A stretch of 64,000 nt of DNA from UBA5448 sp045536965 (GTDB taxonomy: Bacteria > Bacillota > Clostridia > Oscillospirales > SIG627). Where the stretch lies: contig JAZSON010000019.1 in assembly GCA_045536965.1 (NCBI GenBank), positions 1 through 64,000 of the forward strand. The letters run 5' to 3'. Below the pieces are notes generated by a model. It was given only the letters and a program-made list of their open reading frames with translations. It had not been told where the DNA came from and did no database searches. A program made the translations under genes and the position numbers. Below, in pieces: positions 1 through 7,932 of the stretch (positions are counted from its first letter, which is position 1; each line of letters starts with the position of its first letter).

Positions 1-173
1 GAAGGTGCTTCGCACCCCCTCTTGCGGTGCCCGATCTTTTTCTTCGCTTCTGCTCGAAAAAAATCGACCGCTGCGCCCCCATCCGCTCGCTGCTTCTGCC
101 ACCGGCAGCGCTTCGCGGATGTCGCCCACGCCGGTCCCCGTTGCTCGGGTTCGAATTTGCTTACTTCAACAAA
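1..173. other. GC-rich hairpin region without a recognisable gene
   Basis: No credible coding region is seen. Several inverted repeats are present: GGTGC/TTCG/CACC near position 4, and a nested pair in which ATCCGC (81-86) can pair with GCGGAT (115-120) around CGCTGC (88-93) and GCAGCG (105-110). The stretch lies just 3' of the minus-strand tRNA-Ser pair, beyond their terminator. It could be the end of an unseen RNA or simply intergenic DNA. Short open frames here overlap each other in several frames and lack ribosome binding sites. Confidence 0.4.
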
Positions 174-205
174 CAAAAAAAACACCCGATTGGGTGTCTT
201 TTTTG
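174..205. terminator. Terminator after the tRNA-Ser pair
   Basis: An ACACCC/GGGTGT stem with the short loop GATT is flanked by an A-run on the left and a T-run on the right, so it can work in both directions. On the minus strand it ends the transcript carrying the two serine tRNAs. Confidence 0.75.
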
Positions 206-207
206 TT

Positions 208-299
208 TGGCGGAAAAGGAGGGATTCGAACCCTCGCGCCGGTTACCCGACCTAACGGTTTAGCAAACCGTCCCCTTCAACCTACTTGGGTACTTCTCC
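208..299 (-). tRNA. tRNA-Ser, anticodon GCU
   Basis: The reverse complement folds as a class II tRNA with a long variable arm. The acceptor stem GGAGAAG pairs with CTTTTCC, the discriminator is G and CCA is encoded in the genome (208-210). The T-loop GGTTCGAATCC is present. The anticodon stem-loop reads GGTTTGCTAAACC, giving anticodon GCU, which decodes AGC and AGU serine codons. It is the second tRNA of a two-gene transcript. Confidence 0.93.
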
Positions 300-327
300 G
301 TGTAGGACGATGGTGTGTGTGAGAGTG

Positions 328-416
328 TGGCGGAGAGAGTGGGATTCGAACCCACGGCCCGTCGCCGGGTCACTGGTTTTCAAGACCAGCTCCTTAAACC
401 GCTCGGACATCTCTCC
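328..416 (-). tRNA. tRNA-Ser, anticodon UGA
   Basis: The reverse complement gives acceptor stem GGAGAGA/TCTCTCC, a long variable arm, the T-loop TTCGAAT and encoded CCA (328-330). The anticodon loop CTGGTCTTGAAAACCAG gives anticodon UGA, which decodes UCN serine codons. It is first in the transcript, directly behind the perfect promoter at 442-470. Confidence 0.93.
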
Positions 417-441
417 GTGTGCGCGATCAATGAACGAGCAC

Positions 442-470
442 ATTATACAGTATGAATTTGCATTTGTCAA
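442..470 (-). promoter_or_regulatory. Consensus promoter for the tRNA-Ser pair
   Basis: On the minus strand TTGACA (465-470) and TATAAT (442-447) are separated by exactly 17 bases, a perfect sigma-A promoter as expected for stable RNA genes. Confidence 0.85.
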
Positions 471-504
471 GAGGGTTGGCAAAATATCCCGCAGACATTT
501 TTTC

Positions 505-533
505 TTGCGTTTTTTCTATATATATGTTATGAT
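505..533 (+). promoter_or_regulatory. Promoter for the rqcH operon
   Basis: TTGCGT (505-510) and TATGAT (528-533) are separated by 17 bases. The start of transcription would fall about 40 bases before the rqcH TTG start. Confidence 0.6.
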
Positions 534-585
534 AGTATTTATAATATCAAATGTGTGAAAAATTATGCAAACGGAGGTGAATGCT

Positions 586-2298
586 TTGGCTCTCGATGGT
601 GGTATGCTTGCCTGTGTGGCATGGGAACTGAGAGAAAAACTTCTTGACGGCAGAGTGGAAAAAGTGCTTTTACCCGAACGGGATGAAGTGCATCTGTTGA
701 TTCACGCCAACAAACAAAATCACCGCTTAATGCTCTCGGCATCCAGCGGTTCACCCCGTGTTTCCCTTACAAATATTGTCAAAGAAAACCCCGTTACGCC
801 CCCTATGTTTTGCATGCTTCTCCGCAAACATTTAACAGGCGCGCGTCTGCGCGCAATCGATCATCCGTCGTTTGAGCGCATCCTCTCTTTCACCTTTGAA
901 ACCAAGGAAGAACTGGGAGAATACGGCACCCGCACCCTTATCATCGAATTGATGGGGCGTTACACCAATTTAATTCTTTTAAACACCGAGGAAAAAGTGC
1001 TTGGCGCTTTGCGATATACCGATATTTCCGAATCCACCGCGCGCCCTCTTTTGCCCGGTATCAAATATACACTTCCCCCCGATCAGGGAAAGAAAAACCC
1101 TCTTCATGTAACAAAAGAGATTTTCATGTCGGATTTCGCCGCACTTTCCCCCGAAACCCCCGCCGACAAAGCGCTCTTTTCTCTCTATCGCGGTTTTTCC
1201 CCCGTCATCACCACTGAAATAGCATTCCGCGCAGGCGCCACCACCGCAGCCGATGCAAAGTGCCTTTGGGATAGCTTTACATCCCTTGTAGACAGATTCC
1301 GTACCGAAACCTACAAGCCCGTTTTGCTCTTGCGCGCCGATGACAACGTGCCCTTTGCTTACAGTTATTTCCCCGTCACTCATTTCGGCGACCGTGCCAA
1401 ATCGGTGTTTTTTGATAGCCCCAGCGCACTTTTGGAAGAATATCACGGCAAACGGGAAACCGAACAGAGAAGAGCCCAGCGCGCTGCAGATTTAACCAAG
1501 TTTTTGAAAAATGCCCAAAACCGCTTGCAAAAAAAGATCGCTTTGCAGGAAGAAGAATTGGCCGACACAGCCACGGCAGAAAAGTCCCGCAAAGCAGGGG
1601 AACTCATTTTCCAAGAGCTTTACCGTCTAAAAAAAGGCGATGACATACTTGTGGCCACCGACTATGAAACAGGAGAGTCGGTTTCGGTGAAATTGGATCC
1701 CCGCTTTCCGCCCGCCGTCAATGCCAACCGCTATTTCAAAGACTACAACCGCAAAAAAACCGCTAAGCTCAAGTTATGCGAACAACTTGAGCAGGCACGC
1801 AGGGAACTTGTATATGCAGATACCGTTCTCGATGCTCTTTCGCGTTGCCAAAGCGAATCCGATATTCTGCAAATCCGAGAAGAATTGAGTCATTGGGAAT
1901 ACGGCGGCAAGCGACGCGAACATATTTCCAAGCAAAAACCGCGTCCCCATCCTCCGTTACAACAAAAAACCCCCAACGGATTCACTTTACTGATCGGCAA
2001 AAACAATTTGCAAAACGATCTGATCACCACCAAAACAGCCGCTAAAAATGATTGGTGGTTTCATGTCAAAGACTATCCGGGCGCCCATGTCGTCATGCTG
2101 ACCGACGGCATCGAACCGCCCGCCGAAGATTTCACCTTTGCCGCCCAAACCGCCGCGCAACATTCATCGGCCGATGCGGGGGCAAAAATCGCCGTGGATT
2201 ACACCCAGATCCGCAACATCAAAAAGCCTGCGGGGGCCCGTCCCGGTTTCGTGACCTACGATCCCTATTGGACGGCCTATGTGAGCAAAGGAGAATGA
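586..2298 (+). CDS. rqcH: RqcH, NFACT-family ribosome quality control protein
   Basis: In bacteria RqcH binds stalled 50S subunits carrying peptidyl-tRNA and drives alanine tailing of the nascent chain, marking it for degradation; older annotations call it fibronectin-binding protein A. The start chosen is TTG at 586: GGAGG (573-577) lies 8 bases upstream, and the protein then begins with the family's usual LDG near the N-terminus. An upstream in-frame ATG at 565 lies before this site. The N-terminal NFACT region contains LLRKHLTGARL, a charged coiled-coil middle spans roughly residues 280-430, and the C-terminal NFACT-R domain has GKNNLQND and WFHVKDYPGAHV. The 570-residue length is normal. 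It heads an operon with translation genes. Confidence 0.92.
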   Translation: MALDGGMLACVAWELREKLLDGRVEKVLLPERDEVHLLIHANKQNHRLMLSASSGSPRVSLTNIVKENPVTPPMFCMLLRKHLTGARLRAIDHPSFERILSFTFETKEELGEYGTRTLIIELMGRYTNLILLNTEEKVLGALRYTDISESTARPLLPGIKYTLPPDQGKKNPLHVTKEIFMSDFAALSPETPADKALFSLYRGFSPVITTEIAFRAGATTAADAKCLWDSFTSLVDRFRTETYKPVLLLRADDNVPFAYSYFPVTHFGDRAKSVFFDSPSALLEEYHGKRETEQRRAQRAADLTKFLKNAQNRLQKKIALQEEELADTATAEKSRKAGELIFQELYRLKKGDDILVATDYETGESVSVKLDPRFPPAVNANRYFKDYNRKKTAKLKLCEQLEQARRELVYADTVLDALSRCQSESDILQIREELSHWEYGGKRREHISKQKPRPHPPLQQKTPNGFTLLIGKNNLQNDLITTKTAAKNDWWFHVKDYPGAHVVMLTDGIEPPAEDFTFAAQTAAQHSSADAGAKIAVDYTQIRNIKKPAGARPGFVTYDPYWTAYVSKGE

Positions 2299-2303
2299 AT
2301 CGA

Positions 2304-2909
2304 ATGAAAAAAACACTTTGTTTTCTGCTTCTTTCTTGTCTGATTTTTGTTTTCTGCGGTTGTTCAAACGGATATACGGATTTCACCGATGATATTTACG
2401 GCATTTCCATGCAATATCCCGAGGATTGGACAGTTTCCGACGAAGACGAGGATTTGATCGCCAATTTCACCGCCCCCGACGGCAAAACCTCATTGTCGCT
2501 TTTTGCCGAAAACCACATGATTTATCAACTCGACCTGACACTCGAGGAATATATGGAAGCCTCCGAAGCCACCCTCACCTTTATCCAAGACTACCGTTTG
2601 CTTTATACAAAAGATGTTACGATTGGGGATCTTGTGGGAAAATGCATCTGCTATTCGGGATATTTTAATGACGATGAAAGCAAAACCGTCTATGTTTGGA
2701 CGCAATTTATTACCATCAAAGAGGGATACGCCTATGTTTTGACCCACACCGCCGAAAAAGCCCTTGCCGATGATGGACAACTTTTTGACACGGTGCTCAA
2801 CACCCTCGCCATTGCGGACAATCCTCGCTATGCAGACGAATTGAGTTTTTACGAAGCCTATCATGAATCTTTAAATCAAAGCGAGAATACAGAAGGTAAC
2901 GACCAATGA
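2304..2909 (+). CDS. Lipoprotein of unknown function (PsbP/DUF1795-like)
   Basis: A secreted lipoprotein of about 201 residues. The N-terminus is a lysine pair followed by a hydrophobic stretch and a lipobox-like FCGC, so it should be lipid-anchored on the outer face of the membrane. The mature part begins with YGISMQYPEDWTV, typical of small PsbP-like or DUF1795 domains, followed by mixed alpha/beta sequence. Start 2304 was preferred over the ATG at 2295 because GGAG at 2290-2293 is 10 bases upstream of 2304 but only 1 base from 2295. The upstream ATG overlaps the rqcH stop. It overlaps the next gene by four bases (ATGA), so the two are translationally coupled. The role is unknown. Confidence 0.75.
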   Translation: MKKTLCFLLLSCLIFVFCGCSNGYTDFTDDIYGISMQYPEDWTVSDEDEDLIANFTAPDGKTSLSLFAENHMIYQLDLTLEEYMEASEATLTFIQDYRLLYTKDVTIGDLVGKCICYSGYFNDDESKTVYVWTQFITIKEGYAYVLTHTAEKALADDGQLFDTVLNTLAIADNPRYADELSFYEAYHESLNQSENTEGNDQ

Positions 2910-3817
2910 AACACATCTTTATCTTAAATCCCGTTTCGGGAAACGGCAAGGACAAGGTTGATTTAAAGCAACGCATTGTCACCGCTGCCGCCAATGCGGG
3001 TGTGGATTACAAAATATACATAACCAGATCGGTCGGAGATGCCGAAGCCTATACGCGAGCAGTTGCTTCCAAAGGGGGGCACATCCGTTTCTATGCCTGC
3101 GGTGGTGACGGTACTTTTAGCGAGGTTGTCAATGGTGCTATGGGGTATCATAACGCCGAAGTCACCATGATTCCCGCCGGTAACGGCAACGATTTCCCCC
3201 GCAGCTTTGCAAATCGCGAGGATTTTTTTGATATTGCCAGACAGATCCGCGGCAAGGTTAAGCCCATCGATGCCATTCGCTACAACGATCGCTACTGTGT
3301 CAACATGCTCAACATGGGATTCGATTGCGCCGTGGTAGCCAATATGGAAAAATGGCGCGAACACTCCCTCTTTTCCGGTTCATTGTTTTACGGCGTTTCG
3401 GTCGGACGCACCCTGTTATCCCTTCCCACCGAAAATTTGACAGTCGAATTGGACAACGGTGAAAAATTTTCGGGAAAATATCTTTTGGTCGCTGTCGGCA
3501 ACGGCGCTTTTTACGGCGGCGGCTACAACGCCACACCCCTTGCCCGTTTAGATGACGGTTTGATGGAAGTCAATTTAATCTCCACGGTCGGCCGTCTTTC
3601 TTTCGTGCGTCTCGTCGGCGACTATAAAGCGGGAAAAATTTACGAAAATCCCGCCATCAAAGACAAATTGGTATATCGCCAATGTAAATCCATGACCATC
3701 AAACCCGCACATACCACAAAGCTTTGCGTGGACGGAGAGATTGAAACAGTCAACGATGTCAAAATAGAAATCTGCCCCACAGCGGTACGGTTATCCGTCC
3801 CGCAGGAACGGAGTTAA
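2906..3817 (+). CDS. Diacylglycerol/lipid kinase, DagK/YegS family
   Basis: Predicted to phosphorylate a membrane lipid such as diacylglycerol, recycling it into phospholipid synthesis. The start NPVSGNGK and the nucleotide-binding block YACGGDGTFSEVVNG (about residues 67-81) followed by IPAGNGNDFPRS are the signature motifs of the diacylglycerol kinase catalytic domain. The C-terminal half has the beta-rich YegS/DgkB fold with FYGGGYNATPLARLDDG. The 303-residue length is typical. It overlaps the lipoprotein stop and is followed by rimM after two bases. Whether the substrate is diacylglycerol or another lipid cannot be told from sequence. Confidence 0.9.
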   Translation: MKHIFILNPVSGNGKDKVDLKQRIVTAAANAGVDYKIYITRSVGDAEAYTRAVASKGGHIRFYACGGDGTFSEVVNGAMGYHNAEVTMIPAGNGNDFPRSFANREDFFDIARQIRGKVKPIDAIRYNDRYCVNMLNMGFDCAVVANMEKWREHSLFSGSLFYGVSVGRTLLSLPTENLTVELDNGEKFSGKYLLVAVGNGAFYGGGYNATPLARLDDGLMEVNLISTVGRLSFVRLVGDYKAGKIYENPAIKDKLVYRQCKSMTIKPAHTTKLCVDGEIETVNDVKIEICPTAVRLSVPQERS

Positions 3818-3819
3818 TC

Positions 3820-4335
3820 ATGAAAAAACCTTATCTGCCCATCGGACGTGTTACTACCACCCATGGAGTACGCGGAGATGTAAAACTTGAGCATTGGTGC
3901 GATTCCCCCGAAGCGCTTCGCAAGGTGCGCACCTTGTATTTGGATGAAAACGGCGCGCGTCCCCTCACGGTTAAAAACATTCGCCAGGCAGGCAAGTTCC
4001 TATTGGTTGCTTTTGAAGAGTATGGCAATTTGAATGCTGCCTTGGTTTTGAAAATGAAAACCCTATACGCCGCCAGAGAAGACATTGTCACCGATGAAGA
4101 CGCGGTATTCATCGCCGACCTCATCGGCCTGCCTCTTGTCCACGATGAAACGGAGGAAAAACTCGGCAAGGTGGTCGATGTGGTCAACTATGGCGCGGGC
4201 GATCTGTATGAAGTCAAAACCAACGATGGCAAAATCCGTCTCATTCCCGCCGTCGGTGATTTTATTCGAAAAATTGACACGGAGGAAGCTGTGCGGATAC
4301 TCCCCATCCCCGGCCTTTTAGATGATGATATTTGA
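3820..4335 (+). CDS. rimM: Ribosome maturation factor RimM
   Basis: RimM binds ribosomal protein S19 and helps mature the 30S head during 16S rRNA processing. The 171-residue protein has the N-terminal beta-barrel motif IGRVTTTHGVRGDVKLEHW and a C-terminal PRC-barrel segment with VVDVVNYGAGDLYEV and LIPAVGDFIRKID. It overlaps trmD by 14 bases, the usual pairing. The other members of the classical cluster, rpsP and rplS, are not adjacent here. Confidence 0.95.
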   Translation: MKKPYLPIGRVTTTHGVRGDVKLEHWCDSPEALRKVRTLYLDENGARPLTVKNIRQAGKFLLVAFEEYGNLNAALVLKMKTLYAAREDIVTDEDAVFIADLIGLPLVHDETEEKLGKVVDVVNYGAGDLYEVKTNDGKIRLIPAVGDFIRKIDTEEAVRILPIPGLLDDDI

Positions 4336-5011
4336 CATTCTGACACTCTTTCCCGATATGCTCAAAAACATCTTTTCGGAAAGCATTCTCAAACGTGCGC
4401 AGGAGGGCGGACAGGTTGAGTATCACTGCCACAACATCCGCGACTATTCCACCGACAAACATCGCAAGGTAGATGATACGCCCTTTGGCGGCGGTTTCGG
4501 TATGCTCATGACGGTGCAACCCATCGTCGACTGCTTTGACGCCGTTACAAAAGATGCTAAGGAAAAACCGCATACCGTATACATGTCTCCCCAAGGCAAG
4601 GTTTTGACCCAAGAAAAAGCGATGGAGCTTTCCAAGCTTGACCGTTTGGTCATTTTGTGCGGTCATTACGAAGGGGTGGATCAACGTGCCATCGACACTA
4701 TCGTCGACGAAGAAATTTCCATCGGCGATTATGTTTTGACGGGCGGAGAACTCCCTGCAGCCGTCTTGGTCGACACAATCACCCGCCTTTTGGACGGTGT
4801 TTTGAAAGATAAATCTTGTTACCAAGACGAGAGCCACGCTTCAGGGCTTTTGGAATATCCCCAGTACACCAAACCCGCTGTTTTTCGCGGTATGGAAGTG
4901 CCGCACGTCCTTCTTTCGGGGCATCACGCCAACATCGAAGCATGGCGAAGAGAGAAGGCGCTTGAAAAAACCCGCGCCGTCCGTCCCGACATGCTGGAGG
5001 ACAAAATGTAA
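4322..5011 (+). CDS. trmD: tRNA (guanine-37-N1)-methyltransferase TrmD
   Basis: Methylates G37 next to the anticodon using S-adenosylmethionine, preventing +1 frameshifts. The sequence has the SPOUT-class trefoil-knot motifs: FDILTLFPDML at the N-terminus, DDTPFGGGFGMLM, LCGHYEGVDQR, and EISIGDYVLTGGELPA. The length of 229 residues is standard. It overlaps rimM in a different frame; the initiator may be the first or second of two adjacent ATG codons (4322 or 4325). A promoter for the next operon starts immediately after the stop codon. Confidence 0.96.
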   Translation: MMIFDILTLFPDMLKNIFSESILKRAQEGGQVEYHCHNIRDYSTDKHRKVDDTPFGGGFGMLMTVQPIVDCFDAVTKDAKEKPHTVYMSPQGKVLTQEKAMELSKLDRLVILCGHYEGVDQRAIDTIVDEEISIGDYVLTGGELPAAVLVDTITRLLDGVLKDKSCYQDESHASGLLEYPQYTKPAVFRGMEVPHVLLSGHHANIEAWRREKALEKTRAVRPDMLEDKM

Positions 5012-5015
5012 GGCA

Positions 5016-5044
5016 TTGACCGATTGAAAAATCTGTGATATACT
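5016..5044 (+). promoter_or_regulatory. Promoter for the O-antigen-ligase/DUF4330 operon
   Basis: TTGACC (5016-5021) and TATACT (5039-5044) are separated by 17 bases, between the trmD stop and the next start at 5084. Confidence 0.65.
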
Positions 5045-5083
5045 GCATCTATAACATTTGACTTTTTGGAGAGGAGGAAAAAA

Positions 5084-6967
5084 ATGGCACCGCGAAAGAA
5101 AAACACGAAACTGAAAACGCTCATTGCACGCAGTTTGATTTTCGGTTCTCTCCTCTCTCTTTCGGACACCGTTCACCGCGCCGCACATTCTCTGCGAAAC
5201 AAAAGTTTTTTCGCAGGATACGAGCGGTATGAAAAGGTCGGAAAAACCTCTCTTTGCAGTACCGTAACCTCTTTTATTCGACGAAAATGTAACGCCACGC
5301 GCCAATGGAAACTCCGCCTTTCCGCATCCATGGAAAAGGGTTTTTTCCTCCCGAAACTCAAAAGCGCCGTCTCCTCTCTCATGCAACTCCGTATGCGCAG
5401 CATCGGTATAACACTGTTTTTATTCGGCTTTTTATCAGCTGCCATGGGTCTTTTCAAGCGCTACACACTCGGCATGGAAGATCTGTCATTTTTACATATT
5501 TTCTCGGGTCCCGCCATCATGCTCATGGCCATTCCCGTCATATTAAGCCGCAATGAATTGAACAACAGTCTCTCCGAAAGTCTTATTTTGGGACGGTTTT
5601 TGGAAGTGATCGGCGGCGTGCGGCAAGCAGAGCTGGAATTTGAGCCGAAAACGCACAAAAAGAATGAAAGTTTGCTGATCATTCTCGGTATCACACTCGG
5701 ACTTCTCACTTGGTGGGTTGCCCCCCTAACACTGCTTCTCTTCATCGGAGCTGCCATTCTGAGCGCCTTTATTCTCTACAAACCCGAAGTCGGTATCGTT
5801 TCCATCGCTTTTGCACTCCCTCTGCTATCCCACACTTGGCTGATTTTTGCGGTCGTATGGACGGGATTTGCCTATCTTGGAAAACTTATCCGCGGTAAAC
5901 GTGTTTTCCATATGGAAGCCATCGATTATGTGGCTTTGGCCTTTTTGATTCTCACCCTTTCTTCGGGATTTTTCTCTTTGGCTCCGACGCTTTCTCTCCC
6001 CGCCGCACTCAATCGCGTTGTTTTGATCGCCATCTATTTTTTGGCCGTCAATCTCTTGAAAAGTTCTGCGTGGGTAGGCCGCACCGTTTTGATGCTGTTT
6101 GCATCCTCAACACTTTGCGCGTTTCTCGGATTAGACCAAACCTTTTTATCCGAATCGGCCGAAGTGTTCACCACCGATGCTCTACGCGCTGTTTCTACCT
6201 TTGATACGGGCGCGACTTTCGGCTCTTTTTTGGTTTTGTCTCTCCCGCTTGGCTTTGCTTGTCTTTTCACCGCACGTTATTTTCGCGGAAAACTTTGGTC
6301 TTTCATCGCACTGATCACCCTGCTCGGCAGTTTGTTTTTCACCCTTTCCCGCGGCTCTTGGTTCTCGCTTGCCGTAGCTATGTTCCTCTTTTTCTTTATT
6401 TACAGTCAAAAAACACTTGTGGTCACGGGAAGCGCCATCCTCTCGCTCCCGCTTTGGTTTGCTCTTTTCCCCTCATTTATGACAAACTTTTTGTTGGATT
6501 TCGGGGCCAAAGTCGGCAGTTCCATTGAATACCGTTCCATCGTTTGGCAAAACTCCGTGCAGATATTCAAGGATTTTTGGTATTGCGGAATCGGCACAGG
6601 CGACAGCTTATTCACCGCCGTTTATCCCGCCTACGCGACAACGGGTCAGCTTGCCTCAAGCAGTCATCACCTTTTCTTGCAAATTGCCATTGAATACGGT
6701 GTGCTCGGTCTCATTGTTTTGCTTGGCTTTTTCCTTGTCTTTGTCCAAAAAATATTCACTTTCATCGCCCATGATCCACCTCGCAATTTAAAATTAACTG
6801 CCACCGCCTCTTTGTGCGGCATACTCGCCTTATTGTTAAGAGGTACCACCGATTATGTGTGGCAGGATTCCCGTGTATTTTGCATGTTCTGGCTCATCGC
6901 CGCCATTGGTGTTGCCACGGTAAACACCGCTGAAAACGAAAAAACCGGAGGAGAAATCATTCAATGA
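5084..6967 (+). CDS. O-antigen ligase (Wzy/WaaL)-family membrane protein
   Basis: A 627-residue polytopic membrane protein with about a dozen hydrophobic segments after a basic, cytoplasmic N-terminal region of about 100 residues. The central part resembles Wzy_C/O-antigen ligase domains: FTLSRGSWFSL followed by a large extracellular loop with GIGTGDSLF and SSSHHLFLQIAIEYGVLGL, where the conserved His and Gly of the family lie. In Gram-positives such proteins polymerise or transfer surface polysaccharide repeat units. Start 5084 follows GGAGAGGAGG at a 6-base spacing. It overlaps the DUF4330 gene by four bases, so a joint role in surface glycan assembly is inferred. No glycosyltransferases are adjacent, so the substrate is unknown. 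Confidence 0.85.
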   Translation: MAPRKKNTKLKTLIARSLIFGSLLSLSDTVHRAAHSLRNKSFFAGYERYEKVGKTSLCSTVTSFIRRKCNATRQWKLRLSASMEKGFFLPKLKSAVSSLMQLRMRSIGITLFLFGFLSAAMGLFKRYTLGMEDLSFLHIFSGPAIMLMAIPVILSRNELNNSLSESLILGRFLEVIGGVRQAELEFEPKTHKKNESLLIILGITLGLLTWWVAPLTLLLFIGAAILSAFILYKPEVGIVSIAFALPLLSHTWLIFAVVWTGFAYLGKLIRGKRVFHMEAIDYVALAFLILTLSSGFFSLAPTLSLPAALNRVVLIAIYFLAVNLLKSSAWVGRTVLMLFASSTLCAFLGLDQTFLSESAEVFTTDALRAVSTFDTGATFGSFLVLSLPLGFACLFTARYFRGKLWSFIALITLLGSLFFTLSRGSWFSLAVAMFLFFFIYSQKTLVVTGSAILSLPLWFALFPSFMTNFLLDFGAKVGSSIEYRSIVWQNSVQIFKDFWYCGIGTGDSLFTAVYPAYATTGQLASSSHHLFLQIAIEYGVLGLIVLLGFFLVFVQKIFTFIAHDPPRNLKLTATASLCGILALLLRGTTDYVWQDSRVFCMFWLIAAIGVATVNTAENEKTGGEIIQ

Positions 6968-7407
6968 AAATTACCGGAAAAAAACGAAGTTTTCACGTCA
7001 TTGACGCGATTTTAATCGTTGTCTTTTTGGCCGTCATCTCGTTTGGCATCGGCTTGGCCCTTCGCACCGTCCACGAAGACAGCGCCGATTTAACTTGTAC
7101 GGTGGAAATTAAAGATGTCAGAGAAACCTTTGTGGGCAGTTTGCGCGCGGGAACTGTGCTGCGCGATCCCACCAACACGTTTGTTTTGGGGACTGTCACC
7201 ACCGTGAATACCCCCGCCGTAACCCCCGACGGATTGCATGATGTCGTACTCACCTTTTCGCTCCACGCGACCCTGACCGACGGTACATATCACATCAACG
7301 GTCTTCCCATAGCCGTTGGCACAGAGCTTAATTTCCGAACCGCTGAGGTCGCTTTTATCGATGCAGGGGCTACCGTAACCAAAATCGTAGTGGCAGGAGG
7401 AAACTGA
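6964..7407 (+). CDS. DUF4330-family membrane-anchored protein (first copy)
   Basis: A 147-residue protein with a basic N-terminus, the motif FHVIDAILIV leading into one transmembrane helix (about residues 11-33), and an extracytoplasmic beta-rich domain. That domain opens with LTCTVEIKDVRETFVGSL and ends with GTELNFRT. This matches the layout of DUF4330 proteins (short N-terminal helix starting with IDxxL, then a small barrel-like domain). Function is unknown. It overlaps the O-antigen ligase gene by four bases and is followed after one base by a diverged second copy, suggesting that the three act together at the membrane. Confidence 0.7.
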   Translation: MKITGKKRSFHVIDAILIVVFLAVISFGIGLALRTVHEDSADLTCTVEIKDVRETFVGSLRAGTVLRDPTNTFVLGTVTTVNTPAVTPDGLHDVVLTFSLHATLTDGTYHINGLPIAVGTELNFRTAEVAFIDAGATVTKIVVAGGN

Positions 7408-7408
7408 A

Positions 7409-7870
7409 ATGCACGATCAAGCATCTGTTAAAAGGCACTTTAATATCATCGATTTTTTGGTACTCGTCTTTTTGGCAGCCACTGTGTTGACCCTGATTTT
7501 ACGCAGCAATCTCTCGGTCGATATATTCTCCACCGACAAAGAAACCACGGTGGAATTACAAATCGAAGTAATCGCCGCCCCCCCTCTCCATGATACACTT
7601 ACTCCGGGTACCACCATACTTCTTGCAGAAAACGGCAAAACCTTCGCCACCGTCAAGAATGCATCCTCCCGCATTGCGGTATCAACCGAGGAAAACCACG
7701 ATGAACTTTATAAGGTGGTATATACACTCACCGCTTCGGGTACCGTCGGTACAAAGGGGTATGTAATTTCCGAAAACATCCCCGTTTCCAACAATGAAAC
7801 ATTCACCTGCAAAACCAATTTGGCCGGTTCTTTTGATGCTTTGGTTTTAGCGCTCTCCTCCCTCTCGTAA
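7409..7870 (+). CDS. DUF4330-family membrane-anchored protein (second copy)
   Basis: A 153-residue paralogue of the preceding protein. It has the same plan: FNIIDFLVLVFLAATV forms the single N-terminal transmembrane helix, then an external domain with VELQIEVIAAPPLHDTL and KGYVISENIPVSNNETF. The two copies are clearly diverged, so the duplication is old and they may form a heteromer. It is the last gene of the compact three-gene group; a 62-base gap with its own ribosome binding site separates the next gene. Confidence 0.7.
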   Translation: MHDQASVKRHFNIIDFLVLVFLAATVLTLILRSNLSVDIFSTDKETTVELQIEVIAAPPLHDTLTPGTTILLAENGKTFATVKNASSRIAVSTEENHDELYKVVYTLTASGTVGTKGYVISENIPVSNNETFTCKTNLAGSFDALVLALSSLS

Positions 7871-7932
7871 TCAAAATACAGCCCTTGATTTTATCCGATA
7901 AGATTCCAAGTAACATAAAGGAGAATTTTTCG

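Noticed and set aside
5..322. Small proteins around the serine tRNAs
   Set aside because: Open frames overlap each other and the tRNA genes in several frames, without ribosome binding sites.
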